64,000 nucleotides of DNA from Eremophila alpestris peregrina (GCA_009792885.1 WMCF01000018.1:11666692-11730691); one strand, 5' to 3'; shown: positions 38,801 to 47,066, counted from the stretch's first letter. Numbers and translations: made by a program. The notes: a model not told the origin generated them from the letters alone.

Positions 38801-41800
38801 GGCCTGAGATGAACCCAGAGCTGAGATGAACCTGCTCCCCCTCCTGTGCTGAGGATTGCTTTGTATCTTCAGTACCACAGCATCTCCACTGTGCCCCAAA
38901 AATGGCATTCCCTGTGGAGATTCCCTCTCTCCCAGTGGAGATTCTCCCTCTCCCAGTTCATCAGGGGACACCACACTCAGAGTAGACCCACCTGCCTTTT
39001 AATATTATAATGACCACAAGCCTGACCATCAGCTTTGCTGATGACCCACTGCTGTATCTTGCTTTATTATATCTCTGTCTCTTGGTTCCTGTACCAGTAA
39101 AATAAGGGTAATGATCCCTTTGCAAAGTGCCTTAAGAGTATAGATCTGACCTATCAGCACCTGGGTTATGAATTCCTGCTTGTCTCATACTGACCAAGCC
39201 AGAATTCCCTGTGGATGCTGTAAACAAAAAAAAAAAAAAAAAAAATTAAAATTGATCTACCCTGGGGTGGTTACTGCAGCTAAACCTACTGGAGCTGCTG
39301 ACTTTCTAATCCTATGCCATGCAAACAAAGGGCACAGAGGGATGGAGATGATCCCCAGAGGGAGCTGGATGACTTTCTGGGGCTGGGACTCGTGATGTGC
39401 CTTGGGCTGCCTGTGAAACACAACCAGAGGCCAGGTCTAAACTGGAACAAAGAAATGTCATGAACCTCTAAAACCAGCAGATGGGCAAGTATAAGATATG
39501 TCACTATTTACATCACCTCCATGTTGTTGCTCTTAAGATTTTTGCAGTGAAAACACTGTGAGTTTTTTCTTTAATTTTTTCCCCCTAAGCATCAAAAAAA
39601 AATTGCCACCTTAAACCAAGAGGCTTTTGCCTGTACTCACCCTGGATTTCTCAGCAATGCTGCAGCTGGGTCCATTCCACTGGATCAGCACTTTACCAAG
39701 GTCCAGCAGAAAAACATCTCCCTTATTGAAACTGTCCCAGGAGAGTGCTACCTGTCACAGGGAAATGAGAGAGTTTGGGGAGGATGGGGAGAGCTGCAGT
39801 TGACAACTCACAGCCATGGCAAACCTGTCCCTGGGGATGTAAGAATGGGTTTGCTCATTCTGCTGGCACTCAGCTCTTCACTGAGCATGATGCCTTCTCT
39901 CGTGATAACACCAAACCCTCAAGAGAGGAATTGAAAACTGCCCTGAAATAGAAGTTCTTGAGCAGAAATGAGATGCCCACCAGGCAAATCTGCTCAAAAA
40001 ATGAGTGAGGGAGGAGAGGGAAAAAGAAATTATCCATAAGAAGAGCAAGGTCTTCTTCTTACCTCTGTGGCTGACACGTGCTTCTTGCCCTTGACGTGAA
40101 GAAGACGCTTGATGTTGTACATGTTGGTCTCCACATGCTTAAATCCTGAAGCCACTCCTCCCTTCTTGTAGCTGTTGTGTAGCAGAGAATAAAGAGTTAG
40201 AGCTGGTTAGAAAATACCTTCCCCTCTCAGAGAACATCCCAAGCTTTTGGTGGCAACTAAAAAAATCTAGAGGCAAAATAACCTCAAAAAGTGGTAAAAT
40301 TGCAGTGCAAATGTTGTGTGGCCTCACTGCCCTTCATGGTCCTTATCATGGTGTCTGTCTGCCTCTTATGGGTGTTGTGTTGCTGTTGTGCACACAATCA
40401 TAGAATCATAAAATCATTTAGGTTGGAGAAGACTTTCAAGATCATCAATTTCAAGCATTAAACATCCTGGGAGAAGATGAACAGGCAGGTCAGGGATGGC
40501 AATGGAATGGTAACACAACCAAACTGAAAATCCCATTGACCATGGCAGTGGCATTCCAAAATTGAAATATTCCATAAGCATTCAATTAAAATATGAAACA
40601 AGAATTGGCAGAAAACTAAGTTTTTGCTAAAATTTTGTTTTCTTTCTTCAAAATAGTTATTCTATTAAAAGCAGCTTAGACAGGAAATTGTCATCAGAAG
40701 CAGAACGAAGTTGTATACAGGTACAGGACACAGTTTTTCCCTCAGATTTTACCTCCCAATATTTTTCTCCCATCCTTGAACACACACTTTGCAGTAGCCA
40801 CTCTCAGCACTGTTATCATGCCACAATGCCATCCCCTCTCTTGTGGCAATTTGCACAATCACAAGAGGGCTCAACCCCCCCACAGGAAGTCCCACAGCCC
40901 TATTAATGTTTTTTTGGATAAGTCTAATCCACTCTAACATATCCTGGACCATTTAAAAAAACAGATCCATTGTTCACACTACAGTAATAATTGACACAGT
41001 GCAACTGCCATTTAGGGGAAGAAAGAGACAATTGTTGATTTTAGTTTTTGCCATGTGGGTAATAGATGTATTTTACTGTAGCTGGAAAGGTACTGGCTAG
41101 TGTGGTCAGAAATGTGACTCACAGCACTTTAGGCTTGTTTGGCCCAGCTTAAAATATCCACAGAAGGATGCTCTGGTGATTAGTCCACGTGCCAAGATGT
41201 GGAAAGAGCTTGCTTTAACTTCTCATTCTGCCTCACACTTCCTCACTGACCATGGGGATGTGGTTTAGACCCAGATGAATTCTAATTCATGCTGATTTCT
41301 GAGGGAGATAGGTTTCCAAACAGACTGGTTTTGAGGGTCTGATTTTCAGTCCTTCATTGACCCTTACTCATCTTTAAGATGAAGCTAAAAACACTTTTCT
41401 ATCTCGGAAAAGTTCTGAGAGGATTCATGAGAGGTTGTTGGCATGCACAAGACAGAGATATCCAGCCAGATTGGCATAAAGGATATTGACCCAGGATGGG
41501 TTTCCATCTGAGTTTCCTTCAGCAGTTTGAAACCAAAGCACTCAGGCTGTTTATTGCCAATGAAGATCTTCCTTGGAGGACACTGACTGGAGTCCTTCCA
41601 AAAACCCCAGAGCGAGCAAAAACCTTGGGACTGGATTCAACATATCAACATATCATATATTCATCAGTATCTTTTAGATTACTGAAGTTCAGTCACTTTT
41701 TCTTTCCTCTACAGGAATATTGCACTCAGTATGAGCCAAATCAGCACTTCACTTTAAGGTGGGTATTAATCTGAAGTGCTCTGAATGGGCACTTGAAAGT

Positions 41801-44800
41801 CTGTGGAGGAGAGAAACGAAGACCCTGAGGTGAACAAAAGGGAGGTTAAGATTCAATTACTGCAAAAATCTGGGAAAATGACCAGTGGAACAGAATGCCA
41901 TGGCATTATTATAAATAATTCCTTCAAAATGGGAACTCTTTGCTCTGAATTTTAACCAGCATTGGTGCTGACCCGTATTATTCACATTTTTGAGATATGG
42001 TGTGGTAGTGCAGCTTTAAACCAAGCAGATGTTTTCCACATAAGGAATAAGGATTTCAGTTTTACCTTATGACTTAAAAGGAAAAAGCCCTAGAAGTTTC
42101 TTTGCTCTCCTGGCAGCCATTGACTCAATGCCAAGACAGAAACACGGATAGGTTCATTTACCTGTCCCTCAGAAATTTGGCTGTTCTCTGTTGGACAGTT
42201 TGCCAAAAAAACCCACCCAAATCCTTCTGTACTTAAGAGAGAGGACGAAGCTTCTCGGTGCCTCTTGGGATGTCATAGCCAGGCACAATGCTTGCATGTG
42301 CCTGTGCTCAGGTTCTATTTTGTTCTTTATTGTTCATTATTTTATAATTTTATTAAACCTTTTGCTTTACAAATCACACCCAAGGAGCCATCTCACAAAT
42401 TATTTTCAAGCCATTTCTGTGAGGTGCAGGACACACTCAGAAACTCAATACATCTCCACGTGGCTCACTCCACTCTGGCCAGGCTCAAGGCTGTATCAAT
42501 ACGGAGGCACAGAGAAGCAAGGGGAACCCTGAGGGCCACAACCCACCTCAGTGAGGGCCATCAGGAGCTACTCACATGATGCCATGGCGGAAATAGCTCT
42601 GGAAGGTCTCGGACTCGTGTCCCTGCACCTCGCGGTGCTGCACGGGGCTGCCCCCGAGCGCCGCGTCCAGCTGGGTGACGAACACGGCCGCGGCTCCCTG
42701 CTCGTCCTGCGAGGAGTCCCTGCCAATCCAGTAGTGCAGGTCCACAGCAGAGCCACGGGAGGTCCTCTTGGTCTGCCAAGAGGTGGGGAGGACAAGTGAG
42801 GATGGAGGCACAGCCCGTTTTTGTGGAAAGCCAAGTGAGCGCGGTGCCCTTTTCCCACCTCTGCCTTTCTCCTGGGCAAGGGGAGGGAGGACACTGTAGC
42901 AGTGCAGCTTTAAACCAAGCAGGTATTCTCCACATAAGGAAAAAGGGTTTCAGTTTTGCCTTAAGTCTTAAAAGGAAAAAGCCCTAGAAGTTTCTCTGCT
43001 CTCTTGGCAGCCGTTGGCTCAAGGCCAAGACAGAAACACTGATAGGTTTATTTACCTGTCCCTACAGAAATTTAACCATTCTCTATTGGGCAGTTTGCCA
43101 AAAAACCCACCCAAATCCTTCAGTACATAAGGCAGAGCACAGAGCTTCTTGGTGCTTCTTGTGGTGTTGTCACTGGGTATGATGCTTGCATGTTCCTGTT
43201 TTGTTCTTTATTGTTTATTTATTAAACCTTTTGCTTTACAAAACATACCCAAGGAGCCGTCTCACAAATTATTTTTAAGCCACTTCTGTGCAGTGCAGGA
43301 CACCCTCAGAGACTGATACATCTCCACGTGGCTCACTGTACTCTGGCCATGTGTAAGGCTGTATCAGAGGCACAGCACATTTCTGTGCTGGAAAGCCAAA
43401 TGAGCACAGAGCCCTTTCCCAGTTCTGCCTTTCTCCTGGGCAACGGGAGAGAGGACAGAGCCTCAGGTACTCCCTGGGAGCTCTCCTTATTCAACAGAGC
43501 CATTTATGGATTTCATAAACCTGAACTGAAGGATGTTTCTGTCCGATATTCTTTTATAACTCCTATTTTCAAGGAAAACTGAGAACATGTACAATTACAA
43601 AAATTAATGTATTCAGCTTATCCTACTATTGTATATTTTAAGACTTAAAGCAGATTCTTCTCATAGGTCACATTTTGAAATGCAATGCACACTGCTATTT
43701 ATTTATTAATTACAAAAGTTAATGTGTTCAGCTAGTCCTACTATTGTATATTTTGATATTAAGACTTAAAGCAGATTTTTCTCACGTATCACCTTTTGAA
43801 AAGCAATGCACACTGCTGTTTATTTGCCTGGAGATGCTACCTTCTTTCTTTCCTGTTGTTGTTCTCATAGCACATGACAGAGCAGCACAAAGTGCCTTGG
43901 AATTCCTGCTGACTTGCAAAACAGACATAACTCCAAATGGAGCTGAGCCAGTGTGTGCATGCTGGGATTCATCTTATTACAGAAAACCCCAGCAGCCTAG
44001 AAAAAAGAGGCAAGCAGGCTAAGAAGAAGGTGTGCTCAGTGTTATTTGAGTTGTGCCAGTCATTTTTCAGCACCCACTGTGTTAAATCCCATCGTGGACA
44101 CCTGGGAAAGGTAATAAAAGCTCGTTTTATAAGCTGGATTTGACACTAAGTTCTGTTTATTTGCTTTGTGCAGTGATACCACAGCGAAACACAGCAGAAG
44201 GAGTTGAATAAAATACAGCTCTGTTCCTCAGGCACAGATAATTAATTTGTGGAAAAATCGCTCAATTTAATGCATTGCTATTGATGATGATCAAAGCCCC
44301 ATTGTCCCACGGACAATCTTTATTTGGAGAGGCTCCAGTAAAGAAGCAGAATGCAAAGATGAATGTTTTTACCCTCCTGTCTTCCAGGAAAAAGGAGAAT
44401 AGTGGGCTGATGAAGGGTTCTTCTGCCTGGGGAAGTTGCTGCAACAGAAGCTGAGGCTGTGAGCATCAAAATCCATATTTACACTGTCAGCTCCCTGCAA
44501 GGACTCCAGGGTTCTGCTGTAAGTGTGTTTGTGGGCCTGTAGCTCAGGCTTTCAGCACTAAGAAGGTGCCCTAAAGGCATGTGTGTGGGGCATTTGAGCA
44601 GGAGACACATCCCAGGCTGCTTTCCCATCCTGGCACATGGTGGATGTGCAGTTGGTTATTGTGGGGGTGTGGCTGCCTCTCCACTGACAGAGATGTTTGC
44701 AAGAGGCACACTCAGAGCCAGGAAGTGGGAAATGCTCCTGGTTTCCACCACGTGGGTGGGTTTGGGTACAATGGGACCTGGGTTGCTCTATGCAGGTGAA

Positions 44801-47053
44801 GAGATTTGGAAGGGGTTTTAGGAGGTGAGTGCAACACATCATCCTCCTGCCAAAATCTGAGAACACGAGGCAGTTTGCACAGAGCAGAGCTGGTTCTCAG
44901 CAGTCCTTCACAGCCAGCCCAGGTTCAGCTGGTTGCAGGTAGGTCTGGACCAAATTTGGGTGGGGCTGAAGTGTCCTCATGGGGACATGAGATGGGCTGC
45001 AGAGCCTCTGCTGCTTACGTGACACACGACATGGAACATCTTCATGTCCCCTGCTAAAAATGAGACCCTCCAGCTGGTCACATCCCACATCCCCCAAGGA
45101 CTCCCATAAACCATTTAAATGTGGGCCTTGATCGAGTTTTTCAGGAATGTGCTGGTCATTTTGCCATGCCTGGGCATGACTCAGTCGATTGGAAGATAAA
45201 CACTTCTAATGAACTACTGAGTTAATGGCTCCTCTGAACTCCTGATTTACTAAACAGACAGTGTTGTCACAACAGCCACGTGCAATTCAGACCCATGATT
45301 AGATGGTGAGCACACATGATCAACCACTTCAACAGGGCTTTTTCCACAGGCCAGGGTGCCTAGGAACCAAGACAATTCTAAATAAAAAGGGCTGAACTAG
45401 TTGCCCAACCAGTGTTTGCTGTCTTACTTACGTGCAGAATGATGTAACAGTCTCCTTCAAAAAAAGTCCCATAAGCTTTTTCAGGGACAGGAACCATCTT
45501 CATGTTCTGTAAGGAAATCAGAGTTGGGGTCATTGCTAAAAGTGAAGAGCCAGAAGTTGGTGTGTATGAAACAGGACAGGGGTGCACTAAACACTGAGGT
45601 GACAATCAGGGTTTGGAGAAGGAAGAATCAGGGCTTGAGTTTCTGAGCTGGGAAAAGTCACTTCTGGAGGGAATATTCAAAATACTAAGGCATGAGAAGA
45701 GGAAAAGGATGATTTTGCTTGGACAGACTGACAGGTATGTTTTAGTCTCCTTGCTTTTCTGTAATCCTGTGCATTTAGACCTAGGGGTCAGGCTGAGGTG
45801 CGGCAGAGCTTGCATTTGTAGGGAATTTCCCTACAAAAGAGCACATCTCATCCTAGGTTTAGTTTTGGGCACAGTTTTTACTCAGTGCCTGTGAGTTCAA
45901 GGATAACTTTCAGCCCTTTGTTAGGATAACCACTCTGCTAGGGGCTCAGGGCAACCAGCAATGCTGAGCAAGGACAGAGCTGAGGAGACACTGATGGTCC
46001 CTCCATGCCCTAACTGCAGACTTCCTGTGGCACAAGAGCACAATTAACCAGCCATGCCTGCCCAGCACAGGTGCCTGGCTGTGCCACCCACCAGTCCACA
46101 CGCAGCTCCTGGGCTGGAGCTGCCTCTGAGGTTCCCTGAAATTAGAGACACACGTTCTTCTGCTGGCCTGACTTGTCTCCCAGCATACCAGCCTGACCCC
46201 TGTGAACCCACACAGCTCTAATTACAGATCCTCTGGAAAGCAGCTCAGTGCAGTGCTTTGGAGAGAAATGGAAAGGTGAAGACCCAGTGATGTTTGGAAC
46301 ATGGTTGTGACCCTCTGAATATCACCTGGAGACGTTGGAGCCTCTTCCCACTGCTCCCCTGAGTGGATTCTGCACCTCAGTCTTAACCCACTGTCATTGC
46401 AGGGGAATGTTCTTGGGCCAGAAAAAGGCAGAATTGAGCACAGCTTGGCTCCAATCCAAAATCAGATACCACCACCAGCAAAAAGGCAACCTCACAGGCT
46501 GCAGGACCTCTCCTTGCAGTGACACAGAGTAGGAAAGGCAAGAGAGAAGTACACATAGACTCCATGGAACACCTTTGCTGCAAAAATAGGTGTCTTCCCC
46601 ATGGCAGCTGCTGGTGTGGATTAAGGCTACCCATGGATAACCCATCTTGGTGAAACAGGGTATTTCTGGTGTGTTAAAGCAGCCTTGCATTGATTCCAGA
46701 AAGTGGTGAGAAAAGCCTCCAGTGCTGGAAGAATGATTTCAGCCCCACCACATTCCTGTTTCCTTAGTAAACATTATCATCTCCGTTGTACAGAGCAGGA
46801 AACCAGAACAGTAACATGTTGAACATTTCATTGGGAAATACTGAATCTGTTTCCCACTGTATCTTATCTGTAGGACCCTCTTTTCCCACACAGATTACTG
46901 CAAGAATTCATCTTCCTTGGAACATAAACACACAGACGTGCAGGGGATTGTGACAGAGGACATGTGCCACCACTCTTGTCCTACCTCTATGCCCCATATC
47001 TGCAGTCCCAGCTTTCTCTCGATGGTTGGGAGGTTTGTGTCACCGTCTGTCAT
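23700..47053 (-). CDS. VILL: Villin-like protein, complete coding region of 19 exons
   Basis: Nineteen exons join to 2601 bases, 866 residues plus TGA, with every junction in frame. The protein belongs to the gelsolin/villin family of Ca2+- and phosphoinositide-regulated F-actin binding, bundling or severing proteins. Six gelsolin repeats are visible (roughly G1 15-120, G2 150-255, G3 280-360, G4 398-500, G5 510-605, G6 612-730), then a linker (about 736-800) and the headpiece (805-866). The basic phosphoinositide-type motif RLLHVKGKK is at 136-144. The headpiece keeps the three core Phe residues, the cap Trp and the C-terminal KK...GLF. VILL rather than VIL1 is indicated by RLYHVYEKDND, PARASSLNS, YLSDADFHDIFGKSK and by convergence with PLCD1. 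Human VILL is of similar length (856 aa). The start ATG has A at -3 and directly precedes the G1 sequence. Confidence 0.97.
24851..24927 (+). mobile_element. CR1 LINE short 3' fragment
   Basis: GTGTCCCTGTCCACAGCAGG to CCTTCCAACCCAGCCCATTCTATGA. Only the last 77 bp of the element, in the last VILL intron. Confidence 0.8.
25074..25340 (-). CDS. VILL: VILL coding exon 18 (linker with Asn/Ser tract, headpiece start)
   Basis: Acceptor ATTTGGCAG, donor GAG|GTGACA; 89 codons (residues 741-829). After a Ser/Thr-rich stretch it carries a low-complexity Ser/Asn/Tyr/His tract at 774-795, encoded by interrupted AAC/AGC triplets, then the first half of the headpiece (SREVLMHRTVDELPEGVDP). The donor is weak, and the frame stays open for about 80 codons into the intron. 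Confidence 0.94.
25176..25243 (-). repeat. Interrupted AAC/AGC trinucleotide repeat in VILL exon 18
   Basis: Read on the + strand this is a run of GTT/GCT-type triplets with few interruptions. On the coding strand it gives alternating Ser and Asn with a few His and Tyr, including a run of four Asn codons. It lies in the disordered linker between the gelsolin core and the headpiece. Confidence 0.9.
25341..26208 (-). other. VILL intron
   Basis: No recognisable feature. Confidence 0.6.
26209..26277 (-). CDS. VILL: VILL coding exon 17 (after G6)
   Basis: Acceptor TCCCTTTAG, donor GTG|GTGAGT; 23 codons. It encodes KSYEEMKNSLGDVSAISEIK, matching the short region just after G6 in villins. Confidence 0.93.
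27530..27582 (+). repeat. T-rich tract
   Basis: Runs of T broken by single or double G (TTTTTTGTTG-like), in a VILL intron. On the gene strand it is an A-rich tract. Confidence 0.8.
27813..27867 (+). mobile_element. CR1 LINE short 3' fragment
   Basis: TTGGAACTGGATAATCTTTAAGG and CCTTCCAACCCAAGCCATTCCATGATT; just the extreme 3' end, about 110 bp from VILL coding exon 16. Confidence 0.75.
27981..28169 (-). CDS. VILL: VILL coding exon 16 (G6)
   Basis: Acceptor CCCCTTGCAG, donor AGT|GTAAGT; 63 codons. It encodes IFLWVGKASNAQERNEA, KEYLKTHPAGR and GWFNAWDPYKWS, the end of G6. Confidence 0.95.
28499..28643 (-). CDS. VILL: VILL coding exon 15 (start of G6)
   Basis: Acceptor TGAGGCAG, donor GAG|GTCAGA. 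It encodes QPRLFECSNQTGRF and DVMLLDTWEE. The donor (GTCAGA) departs from the GTRAGT consensus but keeps frame with the next exon. Confidence 0.93.
28899..29336 (+). mobile_element. Probable solo LTR in VILL intron
   Basis: LTR-like order: TGCCTCAAATTTTAG start, TATAAAAG at about 29161, AATAAA at 29276-29281 followed by TTCTGCTTTATTCTC, ending CAGATCA. The flanks AATGA and AATGT give an imperfect 5 bp target duplication. It resembles avian ERV LTRs in layout. The ends are approximate and no partner copy is in the window. Confidence 0.55.
29782..29927 (-). CDS. VILL: VILL coding exon 14 (G5)
   Basis: Acceptor GAACACAG, donor AAGAG|GTAATA. It encodes GCSGDEREMAKMVADIVSR and FWEALGGKAPYAS, the G5 helix. 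The acceptor has a weak pyrimidine tract. Confidence 0.94.
30115..30255 (-). mobile_element. CR1 LINE 3' fragment
   Basis: Reverse-oriented tail (CACAGAATGACAGAATGGTTTGGGTT) followed by the reverse of the region with TTTGAACACTTCCAGGGATGA. Sense to VILL, in an intron. Confidence 0.85.
30490..30726 (-). mobile_element. CR1 LINE 3' fragment
   Basis: Reverse-oriented CR1: AGAATCATTGAATCATAAAA tail, then CCCTGGGCAGCCTGTTCCAG and GTGAAGAAATTTTTTCTAATAT. Ends about 125 bp from the donor of VILL coding exon 13. Confidence 0.92.
30851..31030 (-). CDS. VILL: VILL coding exon 13 (start of G5)
   Basis: Acceptor TCCTTGCAG, donor AAG|GTGAGT; 60 codons. It encodes IRLFQVRGTDEVNTKATEVP, SSLNSNDVFLL and CYLWCGK. 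An antisense CR1 copy ends about 125 bp downstream of the donor. Confidence 0.96.
31031..31849 (-). other. VILL intron
   Basis: No recognisable feature. Confidence 0.6.
31850..32008 (-). CDS. VILL: VILL coding exon 12 (G4)
   Basis: Acceptor TGCCCCAG, donor GAG|GTAATG; 53 codons. It encodes SVDEITACALNAIELD, RVTMGKEPRHFLAIFKG and RLVIYE, the helix and last strand of G4. Confidence 0.96.
32009..32549 (-). other. VILL intron
   Basis: No recognisable feature. Confidence 0.6.
32550..32687 (-). CDS. VILL: VILL coding exon 11 (G4)
   Basis: Acceptor TTGCCCAG, donor CAG|GTAGGT; 46 codons. It encodes VWRIEDLQMQPVNPKTYG and FYGGDCYLVLYTYL, the G4 counterpart of the G1 GDCY segment. Confidence 0.96.
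32947..33047 (-). CDS. VILL: VILL coding exon 10 (G3-G4 linker)
   Basis: Acceptor TGCACACAG, donor GAG|GTGAGA. It encodes AKVEQVKFDTTQLHARP and MVDDASGEIE, the long linker between the two halves of the core. Confidence 0.94.
33048..34053 (-). other. VILL intron
   Basis: AT-rich. A short CAGTGTAAAT/TACACCCAGTG motif recurs around 33640-33705. Nothing else. Confidence 0.5.
34054..34207 (-). CDS. VILL: VILL coding exon 9 (G3)
   Basis: Acceptor CCCACCAG, donor ATTG|GTGAGC. It encodes GFIQAKGYPSSTNVEV and NDGAESAMFKQLFQRW, diagnostic of villin-family G3. Confidence 0.95.
34208..35760 (-). other. VILL intron
   Basis: A possible conserved block, GCACTTAATTGTAATTAGTGG to CAACCGCCCACGAC, lies at 35678-35735 close to the acceptor-distal end. 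Nothing else seen. Confidence 0.45.
35761..35859 (-). CDS. VILL: VILL coding exon 8 (start of G3)
   Basis: Acceptor TTAACCTCAG, donor GTG|GTGAGT; 33 codons. It encodes DCYILDQGGFKIYVWRGK and then the charged helix of G3 (SSPEEKKAAFTRAV). Confidence 0.95.
35860..37211 (-). other. VILL intron
   Basis: No recognisable feature apart from a near repeat of AGCAGGGCTAAGCT at 37063 and 37087. Confidence 0.55.
37212..37290 (-). CDS. VILL: VILL coding exon 7 (G2-G3 linker)
   Basis: Acceptor GTCTTGCAG, donor GAG|GTGAGA. It encodes VYEKDNDLVVQEIATRPL and TQDLLQHE, the conserved G2-G3 junction. The split codon gives His, forming LYHVYEK. Confidence 0.93.
37291..38024 (-). other. VILL intron
   Basis: AT-rich. 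A short imperfect duplication of CTACTTGGTAAAA...TTTTTGTTTG occurs at about 37713 and 37769. Confidence 0.6.
38025..38224 (-). CDS. VILL: VILL coding exon 6 (G2)
   Basis: Acceptor TTGCGCAG, donor TACCA|GTGAGT. It encodes RSIRDSERGGRAQIGIID, the helix and strand of G2, and ends KANVRLY. Fairly CpG-rich. Confidence 0.95.
38225..39640 (-). other. VILL intron
   Basis: Holds the poly(A) tract at 39223. No other recognised feature. Confidence 0.55.
39223..39250 (+). repeat. Poly(A) tract
   Basis: About 19 uninterrupted A bases, then TTAAAATT, in a VILL intron. It could be the tail of an old retroposed fragment, but no body is recognisable upstream. Confidence 0.8.
39641..39751 (-). CDS. VILL: VILL coding exon 5 (start of G2)
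   Basis: Acceptor TGTGACAG, donor AGG|GTGAGT; 37 codons. It encodes LSWDSFNKGDVFLLDLGK and IQWNGP, the hallmark opening of gelsolin repeat 2. Confidence 0.95.
40063..40171 (-). CDS. VILL: VILL coding exon 4 (G1-G2, phosphoinositide motif)
   Basis: Acceptor ACACAACAG, donor GAG|GTAAGA. It encodes YKKGGVASGFKHVETN and RLLHVKGKKHVSATE. The basic RLLHVKGKK stretch aligns with the second PIP2-binding site described for villin and gelsolin. Confidence 0.95.
40172..41994 (-). other. VILL intron, part before LTR copy 2
   Basis: Contains a CR1 tail at 40394. The rest is AT-rich with no feature recognised. Confidence 0.55.
40394..40465 (-). mobile_element. CR1 LINE short 3' fragment
   Basis: ACAATCATAGAATCATAAAATCATTTAGGTTGG: reverse CR1 tail with ATCATAGA microsatellite end. 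Confidence 0.85.
42001..42498 (+). mobile_element. Solo LTR, copy 2, antisense in VILL intron
   Basis: Starts TGTGGTAGTG and ends GGCTGTATCA. The flanks ATATGG (41995-42000) and ATACGG (42499-42504) form an imperfect 6 bp target duplication. A TACTTAAG TATA-like box lies near 42230 and ATTAAA at 42352-42357. The element ends 77 bp from the donor side of VILL coding exon 3 and is antisense to the gene. Confidence 0.85.
42576..42772 (-). CDS. VILL: VILL coding exon 3 (G1)
   Basis: Acceptor CTTGGCAG, donor ATCAT|GTGAGT. It encodes LHYWIGRDSSQDEQGAAAV and QHREVQGHESETFQSYF, typical of villin G1. The exon sits between two antisense LTRs (42001-42498 and 42895-43366) and is GC- and CpG-rich compared with its flanks. 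Confidence 0.95.
42805..42894 (+). repeat. Left 90 bp direct repeat abutting LTR copy 3
   Basis: Begins GAGGCACAG and ends GAGGACAC directly before the LTR's TG. It matches 43367-43458 at about 86% with two small gaps, including the shared run CTGCCTTTCTCCTGGGCAA. Confidence 0.85.
42895..43366 (+). mobile_element. Solo LTR, copy 3, antisense in VILL intron
   Basis: Starts TGTAGCAGTG and ends GGCTGTATCA. It has a reverse CCAAT box (ATTGG) near 43084, TACATAAG at 43124 and ATTAAA at 43221-43226. It is roughly 85% like copy 2. It lacks the 6 bp target duplication of its sisters; instead about 90 bp direct repeats abut both ends (42805-42894 and 43367-43458). Confidence 0.85.
43367..43458 (+). 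repeat. Right 90 bp direct repeat abutting LTR copy 3
   Basis: Begins GAGGCACAG directly after the LTR's CA and ends GAGGACAG. It is the partner of 42805-42894. About 14% divergence suggests the event is as old as the LTR insertions. Confidence 0.85.
43593..43825. repeat. Tandem duplication, two units of about 117 bp
   Basis: Unit 1 (43593-43707) and unit 2 (43708-43825) both run from AATTACAAAA through CCTACTATTGTATATTTT and AGACTTAAAGCAGATT to GCAATGCACACTGCT. Unit 2 has a short GATATT insertion. AT-rich and intronic in VILL. Confidence 0.9.
43826..45431 (-). other. VILL intron
   Basis: After the 117 bp duplication, the only point of note is CATGCCTGGGCATGACTCA at 45165-45183. Confidence 0.5.
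45432..45506 (-). CDS. VILL: VILL coding exon 2 (G1)
   Basis: Acceptor CCTTACAG, donor CAC|GTAAGT; 25 codons. It encodes NMKMVPVPEKAYGTFFEGDCYIIL; the FFEGDCY segment is the conserved core and Ca2+-ligand region of gelsolin repeat 1. Confidence 0.95.
45507..46984 (-). other. VILL intron
   Basis: No recognisable feature. Confidence 0.6.
46985..47053 (-). CDS. VILL: VILL coding exon 1 (start codon)
   Basis: ATG at 47053-47051 in the context GCAGGATGA, with A at -3. It encodes a short acidic leader and LGLQIWGIE, the first strand of G1, and ends at donor GAG|GTAGGA. The exon probably extends to 47066 as 5' UTR, because a good acceptor (TTTGCCTTCCAG) ends at 47067. A second AG immediately before the ATG (47056-47055) is an alternative acceptor. 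Confidence 0.9.
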
Positions 47054-47066
47054 CCTGCAGTCTGAG

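Noticed and set aside
41713..41758. Exon-like segment CTCTACAG|GAATATTG...TTTAAG|GTGGGT on the + strand
   Set aside because: Very short, antisense to VILL, with no recognisable protein and no partner exons.
42001..43366. The two LTRs as 5' and 3' ends of one provirus
   Set aside because: The sequence between them is a VILL coding exon with its intron flanks, not viral, and each LTR has its own flanking duplication.
23700..47053. Assignment to VIL1 (villin)
   Set aside because: Headpiece and linker motifs (YLSDADFHDIFGKSK, RLYHVYEK, PARASSLNS) match VILL, and the convergent PLC neighbour is PLCD1, not the VIL1-PLCD4 arrangement.
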